Part shown: positions 42,630-54,674 of the stretch, piece after piece | How positions within the stretch are numbered: position 1 is the first letter of the stretch | Layout: each line of letters opens with the position of its first letter | Assembly (NCBI GenBank): GCA_022825265.1 | Contig: JAJDXE010000015.1 | Location: 132,468 to 196,467 of the forward strand | Direction of reading: 5' to 3' | Source of the DNA: Dehalococcoidia bacterium | GTDB taxonomy: Bacteria; Chloroflexota; Dehalococcoidia; Bin125 | Length of the DNA stretch: 64,000 nucleotides | The notes under the pieces: generated by a model | The model's input: the letters and a program-made list of their open reading frames with translations, nothing else | Databases searched by the model: none | What the model was told of the DNA's origin: nothing | Program-made: the position numbers and the translations under genes

Positions 42630-43733
42630 CTATGCGCGCTGCGCTTGTTCGGTCCTGACCAGCGGCAGGACGTCGTTTGCGATTCGTTCGGCTTCTTCGA
42701 GGTGGGGATAGGCGGAGAGGATGAACTCGTCGAAGCCCATGCGCCAGTAGGCGCGGAGCTCGTCGGCGGCTTGCTGCGGCGTGCCAACGATCGCCGTGCC
42801 AAGATTGACGCGGACTCGTGAGATTCCGTTCCAGAGCCGCTCGCCGAGCCGGTCGTCCTCGACCCGCCGAGCCTGCACCGCCGCTCCGACCATCGCCGTC
42901 GATTTGACCGCCGCCGCCCGCTGCGCCAGCACGTCGGGATGCGCCTCGGACAGCAGCTCGGAGGCTGCGTCCCAGGCCCCGGACTCAGAGTCGCGGACGA
43001 CCAGGTGGGTTCGCAGGCCGAGTCGCGGTTGCCGACCGGCGAGCGCGAAGGCGTCGCGGGCGCGATTGACCAGTTCGGCCATGGCGTCCTGCGGCTGGAT
43101 CCAGCAAAGCAGCACGTCGGCGCGCTCGGCCGCCAGACGTAGCGCCGCATCGGAGGCGCCGCCCAGATACCACTCGGGCGCGGGCGGCGACGGCGTCGGC
43201 GAGACGATCGCTTCGTTGAGCCGCACCGACTCGCCGTCGAAGTCGAGCGGGCCGCCGGAGTTCCAGAGTTGCGCGCAGGCGTCGATGAACTCGTCGGCCT
43301 GGGCGTAGCGGTCGGCGTGGGAGCCGCCGATGCCCAGGCGCTCGTTGTCGCCCTGGATGCCGCCAGGGACGATGTTGATGTCAACGCGGCCGCTGGAGAT
43401 CTCGTGCAGCGTGGCCGCCTGCTGGGCGAAGAGTCCGACCGGCGTGATGCCGGGTCGGACGGCGATCAGCAGCCGAATCCTGGAGGAGACGGCGCAGAGT
43501 GCTGTTGCCGTGGTCCAGGTCTCGGCGAGGGGGGCGGAGTGTTCGAAGGAGCCGTTGGCGAAGCGGGTCGGGATGAGGAGCGAGTGGTAGCCGAGGCGCT
43601 CGGCGTTGAGGACGACGTCGCGGAGGTAGGCGAAGGTTGGATCGCGCTGGGCGCGGAGTGAGCCGATGCGGTCGCCGTCGCCGTCGATGGGGACGAACCA
43701 ACTGAACTTCGGCGTCGGTCGAGACTCGGTCAT
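42630..43733 (-). CDS. Alkanesulfonate monooxygenase-like (SsuD-type) LLM enzyme
   Basis: The 367-residue LLM protein is closest in pattern to SsuD, the FMNH2-dependent alkanesulfonate monooxygenase. Signs are FSWFVPIDGDGDRIG, GYHSLLIPTRF and RLLIAVRPGITPVGLFAQQAA. SGRVDINIVPGGIQGDNERLG and EWYLGGASDAALRLAAERAD complete the pattern. SsuD-type enzymes release sulfite from organosulfonates. The next gene downstream is arylsulfotransferase-like, so a role in organosulfur use is a reasonable inference. A TACACT box six bases before the ATG suggests a leaderless transcript. Confidence 0.85.
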   Translation of the reverse strand: MTESRPTPKFSWFVPIDGDGDRIGSLRAQRDPTFAYLRDVVLNAERLGYHSLLIPTRFANGSFEHSAPLAETWTTATALCAVSSRIRLLIAVRPGITPVGLFAQQAATLHEISSGRVDINIVPGGIQGDNERLGIGGSHADRYAQADEFIDACAQLWNSGGPLDFDGESVRLNEAIVSPTPSPPAPEWYLGGASDAALRLAAERADVLLCWIQPQDAMAELVNRARDAFALAGRQPRLGLRTHLVVRDSESGAWDAASELLSEAHPDVLAQRAAAVKSTAMVGAAVQARRVEDDRLGERLWNGISRVRVNLGTAIVGTPQQAADELRAYWRMGFDEFILSAYPHLEEAERIANDVLPLVRTEQAQRA

Positions 43734-43745
43734 GGCAGAAGTGTA
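43734..43745 (-). promoter_or_regulatory. Putative leaderless -10 box of the SsuD-like gene
   Basis: On the minus strand TACACT (43745-43740) is followed by exactly six bases and the ATG at 43733. No ribosome site fits. Confidence 0.45.
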
Positions 43746-43757
43746 GGTTGCGCTCTG

Positions 43758-43804
43758 CGCCCCCTCCGCCCCTACGGGGCACCTCCCCAGAGGGGGAGGT
43801 CTTA
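43758..43804. repeat. Dispersed palindromic repeat
   Basis: GCCCCCTCCGCCCCTACGGGGC is followed by ACCTCCCCAGAGGGGGAGGT. The inner stem GCCCC-TAC-GGGGC and the outer stem ACCTCCCC/GGGGAGGT mirror the copy inside the terminase gene. It lies between two genes on the minus strand. Confidence 0.75.
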
Positions 43805-44680
43805 GGCGTCGAGGAAGGCGTTGACCTCGGACAGGAAGTTGTCGAGCTGGTCATGGTGGACCCAGTGGCCGGCGTTGGCGATGCCGACCTTCTCCGCGTC
43901 GGGGAAGGAGTTGGTGCGGCCGTCCTGGTTGGGGTCGCCCTGCGACTCCAGGCCGCCGATTAGCAGCGTGGGCATCTTGACTCGTGACCAGATTTCCTCG
44001 GCGTCGTTCTCGTTGAACGGGTAGGGGGAGGACGAGCGCGCGTAGTTGTCGAATTTCCAGATGAAGGTGCCGTCCTCGTTCTGGTGGACTGCGTGCGTGG
44101 TCAGGTGCAGAGCCTGCTCGGGCGACAGCCTCGGATTCGCCTCTTGCATCCGTTCGACCGCGTCCTCGAGCGTGGGGTAGCGGCGCGGCAGCCGGCCGGC
44201 GAAGCGGTGCGTCTCCGAGATCCACTCCGACATGCGCTGGTGCGCCGGCACGGCCGAGTGCGAATCGGTGATCCTGCGCGACGGACCGAGGCCCTCGATC
44301 GCGATCAACCTGGCCACGCGCTCGGGGTAGATGCCCGCGTACTCGAGGCAGATGCGGCCGCCCAGCGAGTGTCCGAGCAGGGTGACCGGCGCGAGGTGCT
44401 TCTGGCGGACCAACTGCGCGAGGTCGTAGACGTAGTCGATCATCGCGTAGCCGGAGCCGTTGACCCACTCGGAGTCGCCGTGTCCGCGCAGGTCGGGCGC
44501 GATCACGTGGTAGCGATCCTTGAGCGCCAGGGCGACCCAGTCCCAGGAGCGGCAGTGGTCGCGCCCGCCATGGACAAGGATCAAGGCGGGAGCCGTGGGA
44601 TTGCCCCAATCGACGTAGTGCAGGCGCAGCCGTTGGGAGAAGTAGATCTGCGAGGCCGGGTAATCGGTGAGTTCGGTCAT
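43802..44680 (-). CDS. Alpha/beta hydrolase
   Basis: The 292-residue hydrolase has the oxyanion-hole segment LILVHGGRDHCRSWDW, the helix before the nucleophile PDLRGHGDSEWV and the nucleophile elbow TLLGHSLGGRICLEYAG. A late aspartate and histidine lie around TLLIGGLESQGDPN and NAGHWVHHDQ. The catalytic triad therefore looks complete. Substrate is unknown; the family includes esterases, C-C bond hydrolases and haloperoxidases. A TACGAT box lies exactly six bases before the ATG. Confidence 0.88.
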   Translation of the reverse strand: MTELTDYPASQIYFSQRLRLHYVDWGNPTAPALILVHGGRDHCRSWDWVALALKDRYHVIAPDLRGHGDSEWVNGSGYAMIDYVYDLAQLVRQKHLAPVTLLGHSLGGRICLEYAGIYPERVARLIAIEGLGPSRRITDSHSAVPAHQRMSEWISETHRFAGRLPRRYPTLEDAVERMQEANPRLSPEQALHLTTHAVHQNEDGTFIWKFDNYARSSSPYPFNENDAEEIWSRVKMPTLLIGGLESQGDPNQDGRTNSFPDAEKVGIANAGHWVHHDQLDNFLSEVNAFLDA

Positions 44681-44692
44681 GGGGGGATCGTA
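44681..44692 (-). promoter_or_regulatory. Putative leaderless -10 box of the alpha/beta hydrolase
   Basis: On the minus strand TACGAT (44692-44687) is followed by CCCCCC and then the ATG at 44680, again a six-base spacing. The C run excludes a Shine-Dalgarno site. Confidence 0.5.
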
Positions 44693-44740
44693 CCTGCCGA
44701 CCCCGACTGAGACGAGAAACGAGGTGTCGTCGATCGGCGA

Positions 44741-45868
44741 CTAATCAGGCTGTGGCAGGAGGGCCAGGTTGTTTCGATGCACGACCGCGGAGCCGTAGTT
44801 GTAGCCGAGTTCGGTTGCGATCTCGGAGGATTTCTTGCCCCGGATTCTTGCGGTTTCGGTTGATGAGTAGTTGCTGATTCCGACGGCGACGGGGATGTCG
44901 TTTTGGTCGTAGAGCTGGATGATGTCGCCGCGCTCGAACTGGCCTCGGACGTTGGTGATTCCGGCGGGGAGGAGGCTGCGTCCGTGGCGGGTGAGGGCGG
45001 CGACGGCTCCTTGATCGAGGTCAATACCCTCGCCGTTGTGGAGGCCGGCCAGCAGCCAGCGCTCGCGGCTGTCGCGGATCGTGCTGTCGGCGGGCACGAG
45101 CGTGCCGAGGCGCTCGCCGCCGGCGATCCGGCTGATCACGTTCGCTTCGTGTCCGGAGGCGATGACGACCTGAGTTCCGCCGGCCGAGGCGCGGCGGGCG
45201 GCCTCGAGCTTGGCTCGCATGCCGCCTCGGCTGCGCTCGTCCACGTCGCCGGCAGCCTGCATCATCGAGGCGGGGTTGCGCAGGACCTCGATCAGCTGGG
45301 CGTCCTGATGTGTGCGCGGGTCTTTGTCGTAGACGCCGTCGACATCGCTGAGCAGGATCAGCAGGTCGGCGTCGATCAGGTTGGCGATCAGGGCGGAGAG
45401 CGCGTCGTTCTCGCCGAAGGCTCCGCCGCGCAGTTCCTCGTCGGCGACGACGTCGTTCTCGTTGATGATCGGCACCACGCCGTACTGGAGCAGTCGGAGC
45501 AGCGTGTTGCGGACGTTGAGGTAGCCGCGTCGCTCGGTCACGTCGCCCCGAGTGATCAGGGCCTGGGCCGCGGTCAGGCCGTAGCGCTGGAGCAGGGAGT
45601 CGTAGCGCTGGACGAGCTGGGCCTGTCCGATCGCGGCCAGGGCCTGTCTGGCGCCGACGGAGGAGCGGGTCCTGGTCACGCCGACGCGGGCGCGGCCGGC
45701 GGTGACGGCTCCCGAGGTGACGACCGCTACCTGTGCGCCGTTCTGCCTGAGATCGGCGACCTGGCGGACGACCTCGTCGAGGACGGCGGGATCGAGGCGG
45801 TCGGTGCCGGAGGTGAGCAGGTTGGTGCCGAGTTTGCAGATGATCCGGCGAGGTTGGGGGTCAGTCAT
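44741..45868 (-). CDS. proB: Glutamate 5-kinase
   Basis: The 375-residue kinase phosphorylates glutamate in the first step of proline synthesis. The N-terminal amino-acid-kinase domain shows ICKLGTNLLT, VAVVTSGAVTAGRARVG, VPIINENDVVADEELRGGAFGENDALSA in part, LLILLSDVDGVYDKDPR and GGMRAKLEAARRASAGGTQ. A C-terminal PUA domain follows (about residues 285-365, RGQFERGDIIQLYDQNDIPV). The start at 45868 fits the family. Upstream sequence is repeat and non-coding. No proA is in the window. Confidence 0.95.
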   Translation of the reverse strand: MTDPQPRRIICKLGTNLLTSGTDRLDPAVLDEVVRQVADLRQNGAQVAVVTSGAVTAGRARVGVTRTRSSVGARQALAAIGQAQLVQRYDSLLQRYGLTAAQALITRGDVTERRGYLNVRNTLLRLLQYGVVPIINENDVVADEELRGGAFGENDALSALIANLIDADLLILLSDVDGVYDKDPRTHQDAQLIEVLRNPASMMQAAGDVDERSRGGMRAKLEAARRASAGGTQVVIASGHEANVISRIAGGERLGTLVPADSTIRDSRERWLLAGLHNGEGIDLDQGAVAALTRHGRSLLPAGITNVRGQFERGDIIQLYDQNDIPVAVGISNYSSTETARIRGKKSSEIATELGYNYGSAVVHRNNLALLPQPD

Positions 45869-45880
45869 GGGATGAAGGCG

Positions 45881-46000
45881 GCCCCCCTCTGCCTTCGGCA
45901 TCTCCCCCCAGAGGGGGGAGAAAATGGGAGGGAGCGGCATCGCCCCCCGGAGAGGGGAGAAGGTGGAAAGGAGCGGCATCTGCCCCCTCGGAGGGAAGCG
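45881..46000. repeat. Cluster of dispersed palindromic repeats
   Basis: The first element (45881-45920) is TGCCTTCGGCA followed by CTCCCCCCAGAGGGGGGAG, nearly identical to 15791-15832. Two degenerate copies follow, each preceded by GGAGCGGCATC and containing CCCCCCGGAGAGGGG or CCCCCTCGGAGGG. Repeats therefore fill most of the gap between proB and the YihY gene, which are divergent. Confidence 0.7.
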
Positions 46001-46026
46001 GACTTCTTGTGGCTGGGTCGAGAGCG

Positions 46027-46041
46027 GATAATGGGATCATG
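46027..46041 (+). promoter_or_regulatory. Putative leaderless promoter of the YihY gene
   Basis: GATAAT (46027-46032) is followed by exactly six bases and the ATG at 46039. A CTTCTT -35-like box lies 18 bases upstream of it. Confidence 0.45.
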
Positions 46042-47157
46042 CGATGGTCTTGGCCGATTGATCTTGAGTCTGTCCGCCAGCGGTTCCTGCGTTGGCGTCG
46101 CTGGCTGGTGCTGCATCTTGGTTGGTGGCGGACTGATCTGCAGTTGCTGGCGAAGCGGTCGGTGTCGGAGTTCCTCGACGACCACTGTGCTCAGCTTGCG
46201 GCTTCGATGTCGTATTACGTGTTCTTCTCGCTGTTTCCACTGGCGATCCTGGTGGTCTCGATTGCGGGGGTGTTGCTGACCGACGACAGTCTGCGCGAGG
46301 AGGTCGTGGACGGGCTGTTCGAGTTGCTGCCGCTGCAGTCCGGAGCGGGGAGGGAAGACCTGGAGGAGTTGATCGAGCCGATCGCCAGCGGACGCTCGGC
46401 GGTTGGAGTGATCTCGATCCTCGGTCTGATCTGGGCGGCGACGGGAATGATGTCGGCGTTGCGCTTCAGTCTGGATACGGCCTGGGACCTCGAGTTTCGA
46501 CGGCCGTTCGTGCGTGGCAAGTTGGTCGACCTCGGTCTCGTGCTCGGCGTCGGCGGCTTGCTGACGATCTCGATCGGCGCGACGGCGGTGCTGCAGGTCG
46601 GCACGGATGTGTCCGATTCGGTATCGGACTCGCTGGGTCCGTTCGGAGCGGAGGCGAGCGGGTTCTTCCGGCTGGCGACGGTGTTGTTGCCGTTCCTGCT
46701 GACCTGGGCGACGTTCACGATCATCTACAAGGTCGTGCCCAGCGTGACGACGCGCGTCCGCGACGTCGTGGCCGGCGCGCTGGTTGGCGCGCTGCTGTTC
46801 GAGGCGCTGAAGCACGGATTCGCCTTCTACCTGCGCAACTTCTCCAACTATGACGCGGTGTACGGGTCGCTGGGCGCGGCGATCGCGCTGCTCTTCTTCG
46901 TCTACCTGGCGGCGTGTGTGCTGCTGTTCGGCGCGGAGATTGCGGCGGAGTGGCCTCGGGTGATGTACGGCCACTACGACGAGGAAGAAGAGGAGGAGGC
47001 TGAGGCGTCCACGCTGCGGGAGCGGGTGCTGAGTGTGGCGGCTCGGCAATTGATCCATGACCAGCCGATCCCGGAGAATCTGCCGGACGAGGAGGCTCGT
47101 GCTGCGCGGCTGGAGCGTCGGGCGGCGGAGCGCAGTGAGCGACTCGGAGAAGATTGA
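46039..47157 (+). CDS. YihY/BrkB family membrane protein
   Basis: The 372-residue inner-membrane protein has the six-segment YihY/UPF0761 core: CAQLAASMSYYVFFSLFPLAIL near residues 58-79, GLIWAATGMMSALRFSLDTAWD, LPFLLTWATFTIIYKVVPS and a last block with YGSLGAAIALLFFVYLAACVLLFGAE. Function of the family is unsettled; some members are called ribonuclease BN by an old misassignment. The C-terminal tail of about 60 residues is charged (EEEEEEAEAS and Arg-rich end) and faces the cytoplasm. It converges on ileS, seven bases apart. Confidence 0.9.
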   Translation: MRWSWPIDLESVRQRFLRWRRWLVLHLGWWRTDLQLLAKRSVSEFLDDHCAQLAASMSYYVFFSLFPLAILVVSIAGVLLTDDSLREEVVDGLFELLPLQSGAGREDLEELIEPIASGRSAVGVISILGLIWAATGMMSALRFSLDTAWDLEFRRPFVRGKLVDLGLVLGVGGLLTISIGATAVLQVGTDVSDSVSDSLGPFGAEASGFFRLATVLLPFLLTWATFTIIYKVVPSVTTRVRDVVAGALVGALLFEALKHGFAFYLRNFSNYDAVYGSLGAAIALLFFVYLAACVLLFGAEIAAEWPRVMYGHYDEEEEEEAEASTLRERVLSVAARQLIHDQPIPENLPDEEARAARLERRAAERSERLGED

Positions 47158-47164
47158 GGGCAGG

Positions 47165-50540
<3,376 letters not shown>

Positions 50541-50557
<17 letters not shown>

Positions 50558-50861
50558 CGTCGGATGAATCCTCGGGGAATCGTTTCGCGATCTGCGCATG
50601 GGCCAGTTGGGCGATGCGGTCGCGGGTAGGTTGGTCGAGCAGTTCGGCAGCTTCATCGAGCTGCTCGCTAATCCAGCCGCGGGCCTGTCGGGCGGACGAC
50701 GCCTGTCCCTGGCGTCGGGACTGGTCGACCAGCGCCTGGGCGGCGCGTTCGGGATATCGGGCGACGTTATCGGCGACGTCGGCGTCGCTTGGCGGACGGG
50801 CGGTGGGCCGGCCCTGACCGCCCATCAGGCGCATCCAGCGTTGCGCCGTCGTGTCTGCCAT
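50541..50861 (-). CDS. Small uncharacterised helical protein upstream of ileS
   Basis: The 106-residue protein is charged and helical (VARYPERAAQALVDQSRRQG, EQLDEAAELLDQPTRDRIAQLAHAQIAKRF), with no membrane segment or cysteine. I do not recognise a family. GAAGG lies shortly before the ATG. Its 3' end overlaps ileS by 17 bases, and a zinc-ribbon gene lies 28 bases upstream on the same strand, so it is probably in an ileS operon. Confidence 0.62.
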
Positions 50862-50889
50862 GTTGACCTTCTGGGTGATCCGATGAGTC

Positions 50890-51363
50890 TTACGAGCGAG
50901 TGCGTTCGAAATCCGGGATCTCGACGCCCGGCTTGGGCGGGATCAGGCCGCGGCGCAGGTCCTGGTTGATGCCGTCGACCTGGCACGGGTGAATCCCCCA
51001 GCGCTGTTGAATCTCATCCATCTGGTAACCGAGCGTCATGATCCGCTTGACCGTCGTGCAGAAGACGGGGCGGTCGCCGCGGGGCAGGAATGGCACTTCG
51101 ATCATGTCGCCGCACATCGCGCAGGCGGCCGGGTGCATCTGTCGCGGGGTGCGCCCGCCGAACGAGGCTGCGCCGCCGTAACGGACGTAGCCGGCCTCGG
51201 CCTCGGGCGAGGTGCGGATCGACTTGCGCACGGAGCGGCATTCGGGGCAGCGGACCGGATCGTTCTGCAGACCCTTGGACTGGTAGAACTCCTGCTCACC
51301 GGAGGTGAAGACGAAATCGCGTCCGCAGTCGCGGCAAACGATCGAGCGATCCTGCAAGGCCAT
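50890..51363 (-). CDS. Zinc-ribbon domain protein with several CxxC knuckles
   Basis: The 157-residue protein has a first ribbon IVCRDCGRDFVFTSGEQEFY followed by DPVRCPECR, a common bacterial domain with four cysteines. A second possible site is CAMCGDMIEVPFLPRGDRPVFC. The C-terminal part is soluble and unlike known families. Function is unknown; such proteins often bind nucleic acid or a partner enzyme. Start is an ATG at 51363 fitting the first ribbon. It is first in the run zinc-ribbon, helical protein, ileS. Confidence 0.78.
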   Translation of the reverse strand: MALQDRSIVCRDCGRDFVFTSGEQEFYQSKGLQNDPVRCPECRSVRKSIRTSPEAEAGYVRYGGAASFGGRTPRQMHPAACAMCGDMIEVPFLPRGDRPVFCTTVKRIMTLGYQMDEIQQRWGIHPCQVDGINQDLRRGLIPPKPGVEIPDFERTRS

Positions 51364-51482
51364 AGTTTCTCGCAATGTTGTCGTTGGGTGTGTTGGTGGT
51401 GTCGGTACCGGCCATCGGCGCCGATTCAACAGCGCCGGAACAAGGTCAACTCTATCAGAGGCAGCCGCGCGGCCTCGGAGCA

Positions 51483-53114
51483 CTAGCGGCGCAGTGCACG
51501 CGAGGCGACAGACTCGACGCGCAGGATCAGCGCCTCGGCCTCGTCCTGTCGCATGATCAGGCTGAGGATGAAGTAAACGACTCCGCCTCCGGCGACGCCC
51601 AGGGCCAGTGTGATCCAGGAATCGCGGGCGATGTCAAGGCCGAACAGGACTTCGATCAGCAGCCAGACGAGCTGTCCCATGATCGCGGTGGCGACCAGCG
51701 TCTTGAGGATCGACCACCACAGGTCTCGCGTCAGCAACTGTCGGTTGAGTCTGGCGTTAAGCAGCAGGGTGATGAGGATGAACTCGGCGATGGCCGAGAT
51801 CGAGAGGGCCAGCGCGAGCCCTTTCAGTTCCATCGGTCCGACGAGCACCGCGCAGAGGATGATGTTGAGCAGCATGGACGCGATTGCCAGTGCGACCGGC
51901 GTGCGCGTATCGCCGAGGACGTAGAAGCCGCGCGAGACGATCTCGATCGCGGCGTGGGCGAAGACGCCGATCGAGTAGAAGAGCAGCGCGTCGGCGACCA
52001 GTTGGCTGGCGACGGCGTCGAAGGCGCCGTGTTCGAGCAGGGTGGAGACGATCGAGTCGCGTAAGAGCAGCATCCCGACCGAGGCGGGGACGGCGAGGAA
52101 GAGGGTGAACCGCAGCGTCTGCGAGACCATATTGTTGACGGCGGTCGGTCCGGCGAGGGCGGCGCGCTCAGCCAGGCTGGGAAAGACGGCGGTCGCCAGG
52201 GACATCCCGAACAGGCCGACCGGGAACATCAACAGCAGCCAGGCGAAGTTGAGTGCGGAGATCGAGGAATCGCCGACCAACGATCCGAAGAAGGTGAGCA
52301 CGATCAGATTGATCTGCGCGGCGGCCAGACCGAGCATCCGAGGTGCCATCAGGCGCAACACCTCGCGAGCTTCCACGTCGGCGAGATTGAGATGCAGGCC
52401 CAGTCCACCGCCGGAGCGAACCAGGGCGGTCGATACTGCAGGAAGCTGGATCATCAGGTGCAGTCCCGAGCCGGCGACGACGCCGATGACCAGCGCTTCG
52501 ACTCCCATCTGGTCGGGCAGCAGCAGCGCGCCGAGGATGATGGCGAGGTTGTAGAGCATCGGCGAGATGGCGGGCAGGAGGAAGTGTCGTCGGGCGTGGA
52601 GGATGCCGGTCAGCATGCCGCTGACGGCGAAGAGGATGGGCGAGAGGAGCAACACTCTGGTCAGGAAGACGGCGTCGTTGATGATCTCGTCCTGGATGCC
52701 GGAGTCCTCGCCCAGGCCGGGCGCCAGCGCGGGCACGATCCACTCGGCGGCGAAGAAGACGGCGACAGCCAGCGCGATCGTGCCGAGCAGGACCCAGTTG
52801 AGGACGATGCTGGCCAATCGCCAGGCAGAGCGCTCACCGCGGTTTTGCAGCACTCTCGCGTAGACCGGGATGAAGGCCGAGGCCAGTGTGGCGCCGGCCA
52901 GCAGTTGGAAGACGAGGTCGGGCAGGCGCATCGCGACCCAGAAGGCGTCGAGTTCGACGGACGTGCCGAACTGCTCGGCGATCACCGACGTCCTGGCCAC
53001 GCCGAGCAGTCGGGAGCCGAGGAACGAGATGCCGATCAGCAGCACTGCGCCGATCACGCCGCTGCGGCTGCCGAAGAGTCGTCCGGTCAATGAGGATGGG
53101 GCGTTCAGGCTCAC
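51483..53114 (-). CDS. murJ: Lipid II flippase MurJ
   Basis: The 543-residue membrane protein has about fourteen hydrophobic segments of the MVF/MOP superfamily. Landmarks are FLGSRLLGVARTSVIAEQFG, VAMRLPDLVFQLLAGATLASAFIPVY, the loop with GVLHARRHF-like GILHARRHFLLPAISPMLYN and DTRTPVALAIASMLLN. MurJ flips lipid II across the membrane for peptidoglycan synthesis, so this organism makes a wall. The start is GTG. Together with the penicillin-binding protein near 61-63 kb, this argues against a wall-less Dehalococcoides-type cell. Confidence 0.93.
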   Translation of the reverse strand: MSLNAPSSLTGRLFGSRSGVIGAVLLIGISFLGSRLLGVARTSVIAEQFGTSVELDAFWVAMRLPDLVFQLLAGATLASAFIPVYARVLQNRGERSAWRLASIVLNWVLLGTIALAVAVFFAAEWIVPALAPGLGEDSGIQDEIINDAVFLTRVLLLSPILFAVSGMLTGILHARRHFLLPAISPMLYNLAIILGALLLPDQMGVEALVIGVVAGSGLHLMIQLPAVSTALVRSGGGLGLHLNLADVEAREVLRLMAPRMLGLAAAQINLIVLTFFGSLVGDSSISALNFAWLLLMFPVGLFGMSLATAVFPSLAERAALAGPTAVNNMVSQTLRFTLFLAVPASVGMLLLRDSIVSTLLEHGAFDAVASQLVADALLFYSIGVFAHAAIEIVSRGFYVLGDTRTPVALAIASMLLNIILCAVLVGPMELKGLALALSISAIAEFILITLLLNARLNRQLLTRDLWWSILKTLVATAIMGQLVWLLIEVLFGLDIARDSWITLALGVAGGGVVYFILSLIMRQDEAEALILRVESVASRALRR

Positions 53115-53199
53115 TCAGTCACTGTCGCAAACTGAGGCAGAAGATGCACGCGGGGCGCGTTGATGCTCGCTTGGTTGTTTGGCGAGGCTGGGAATGCGC

Positions 53200-53227
53200 T
53201 AGACACTCGCTGATCGGCTGATACGAT
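53200..53227 (+). promoter_or_regulatory. Putative promoter of rpsT
   Basis: TAGACA (53200-53205) and TACGAT (53222-53227) are separated by 16 bases. Both differ from the sigma-70 consensus by one or two bases. A leader of about 20 bases with AAAGAGGAG follows. Confidence 0.5.
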
Positions 53228-53254
53228 GAATCGCAGCGAGAAAGAGGAGTTGTC

Positions 53255-53590
53255 GTGGCGAACAAGTCTGCCGCCGTCAAGTATCTGCGCCAGAGCCAAA
53301 AGCGGCGGATGCGCAACAAGCCCGTGCGTACCTTCGCCCGCAGCAGCGTTCGCGACGCGCTCGACGCCATTGATGACGCCATCGACACGGAGGAATGGTC
53401 GGACGCGGACGACGCGATCCAGCGCGCCGTGAGCGCTCTCGACCGTGCCGCGCAACGCGGCGTGATCCACGCCAACACCGCCGCCCGACGCAAGTCGCGT
53501 CTGCTCCGCCAGTACCATTCATCGCGCAATCCCGACGCTGAGCTTCGACCGCGCACCCGTCCACCCGAGCCGGCGCGTACGCCTAACTGA
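53255..53590 (+). CDS. rpsT: 30S ribosomal protein S20
   Basis: The 111-residue protein binds 16S rRNA in the small subunit. It has the S20 N-terminus MANKSAAVKYLRQSQKRRMRN, the middle helix and the C-terminal signature GVIHANTAARRKSRLLRQ. Typical S20 is 85-90 residues; here a Pro/Arg-rich tail of about 20 residues (RPRTRPPEPARTPN end) is added. GTG start with an AAAGAGGAG site, consistent with the GTG/UUG start often seen in rpsT. Confidence 0.94.
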   Translation: MANKSAAVKYLRQSQKRRMRNKPVRTFARSSVRDALDAIDDAIDTEEWSDADDAIQRAVSALDRAAQRGVIHANTAARRKSRLLRQYHSSRNPDAELRPRTRPPEPARTPN

Positions 53591-53597
53591 GCCCGCT

Positions 53598-53614
53598 CGG
53601 TGTCAGCGACACCG
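53598..53614 (+). terminator. Possible weak terminator after rpsT
   Basis: CGGTGTC and GACACCG form a 7-base perfect stem with a 3-base loop, eight bases after the rpsT stop. There is no U tract. The following gene starts 24 bases later, so readthrough is likely. Confidence 0.3.
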
Positions 53615-53637
53615 TCAACTGGGCGATCGGCCCATCC

Positions 53638-54672
53638 ATGCGAGCACTGATTTTCGAACGACCCGGTGAAATTCGGGTCGGTGATCTGCCGTCTCCGCAA
53701 CCCGGACCGGGCGAAGTAGTGATCGAGGTTGGCGCGGCCAGCGTCTGCGCCTCCGACCTGAGGGTCTACCGAGGCGAGAAGTACGCCAAGCCTGGCGTCG
53801 TTCCCGGTCATGAGTTTGCCGGCCAGGTCATCTCGCTCGGCGAGGGCGTTGACGACCTGCAACTCGGCGATGGGGTGGCCGTCTATCCGATCATTGCCTG
53901 CGGCGGTTGCGAGTTCTGTCGACGCGGTCTGCGCAATCGGTGCAGCTCGAGGCGGACTCTCGGCTACGACGCCAACGGCGGGCTGGCCGAGCAAGTATTG
54001 CTGCCGGCGTCGCTGGTGGCGCAGGGACACGCGGTCAAGCTCTCGGATGGCGCAGACTGGGGTCGCGCTGCGCTGACCGAACCGACCGCCTGCGTACTCA
54101 ACTCACTTGAATCTTGCCGTTTCCGAGCCGGCGCGAGCGTCGCAATCCTGGGCGCTGGTCCGATGGGGCTCCTCCATGTCCTTCTGGCTCGAGCTATGGG
54201 AGCGGGAGAGATCATCGTTTCGGAGCCTGTTGATGTCCGCCGGGCGGCGGCTCAGGACATTGGCGCGTCACGAGTCTGCGGCGGCGATCCCAGCGAGTTC
54301 AAGGCGACGGTTGATGAAGCGACGGGCGGCAATGGCTGCGACATCGTGATCGTCTCCGTCGGTCTCAATGGTCTGACGGAAGCTGCGCTGAGCGTGGCCG
54401 GACGGCAGAGCAGCGTCAACCTGTTCGCTGGCTTCCCGCCCGAGTCGTCCGCTGTAGTCGACGTCAACGACCTGCACTACCGCGAGGTCTCGTTGACCGG
54501 TACCCAGAACGCGACGCCCGACCAGTTCCGCCGCACGGCCGCGTTGTTGCCGACGCTGGATGCGGTCGAACGGATCGTCTCGCATCGATTTGCATTGTCG
54601 GAGGCCGACCAGTCGTACACCTCGCGCGAGGATCCGTCGGTGCTCAAGACCGCTGTGTTGCCGGACGCCTGA
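53638..54672 (+). CDS. Zinc-dependent medium-chain alcohol dehydrogenase
   Basis: The 344-residue protein is a MDR-family dehydrogenase like sorbitol or threonine dehydrogenase. Catalytic zinc ligands are in ASVCASDLRVY (Cys) and VPGHEFAGQV (His-Glu). The structural zinc lobe shows AcGGCEFCRRGLRNRC, with four cysteines. The NAD(P)-binding glycine motif is AILGAGPMGLLHVLL. Length is normal. The substrate is unknown; a sugar alcohol or threonine-like compound is typical for this branch. It is followed two bases later by the RodZ-like gene. Confidence 0.9.
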   Translation: MRALIFERPGEIRVGDLPSPQPGPGEVVIEVGAASVCASDLRVYRGEKYAKPGVVPGHEFAGQVISLGEGVDDLQLGDGVAVYPIIACGGCEFCRRGLRNRCSSRRTLGYDANGGLAEQVLLPASLVAQGHAVKLSDGADWGRAALTEPTACVLNSLESCRFRAGASVAILGAGPMGLLHVLLARAMGAGEIIVSEPVDVRRAAAQDIGASRVCGGDPSEFKATVDEATGGNGCDIVIVSVGLNGLTEAALSVAGRQSSVNLFAGFPPESSAVVDVNDLHYREVSLTGTQNATPDQFRRTAALLPTLDAVERIVSHRFALSEADQSYTSREDPSVLKTAVLPDA

Positions 54673-54674
54673 TC

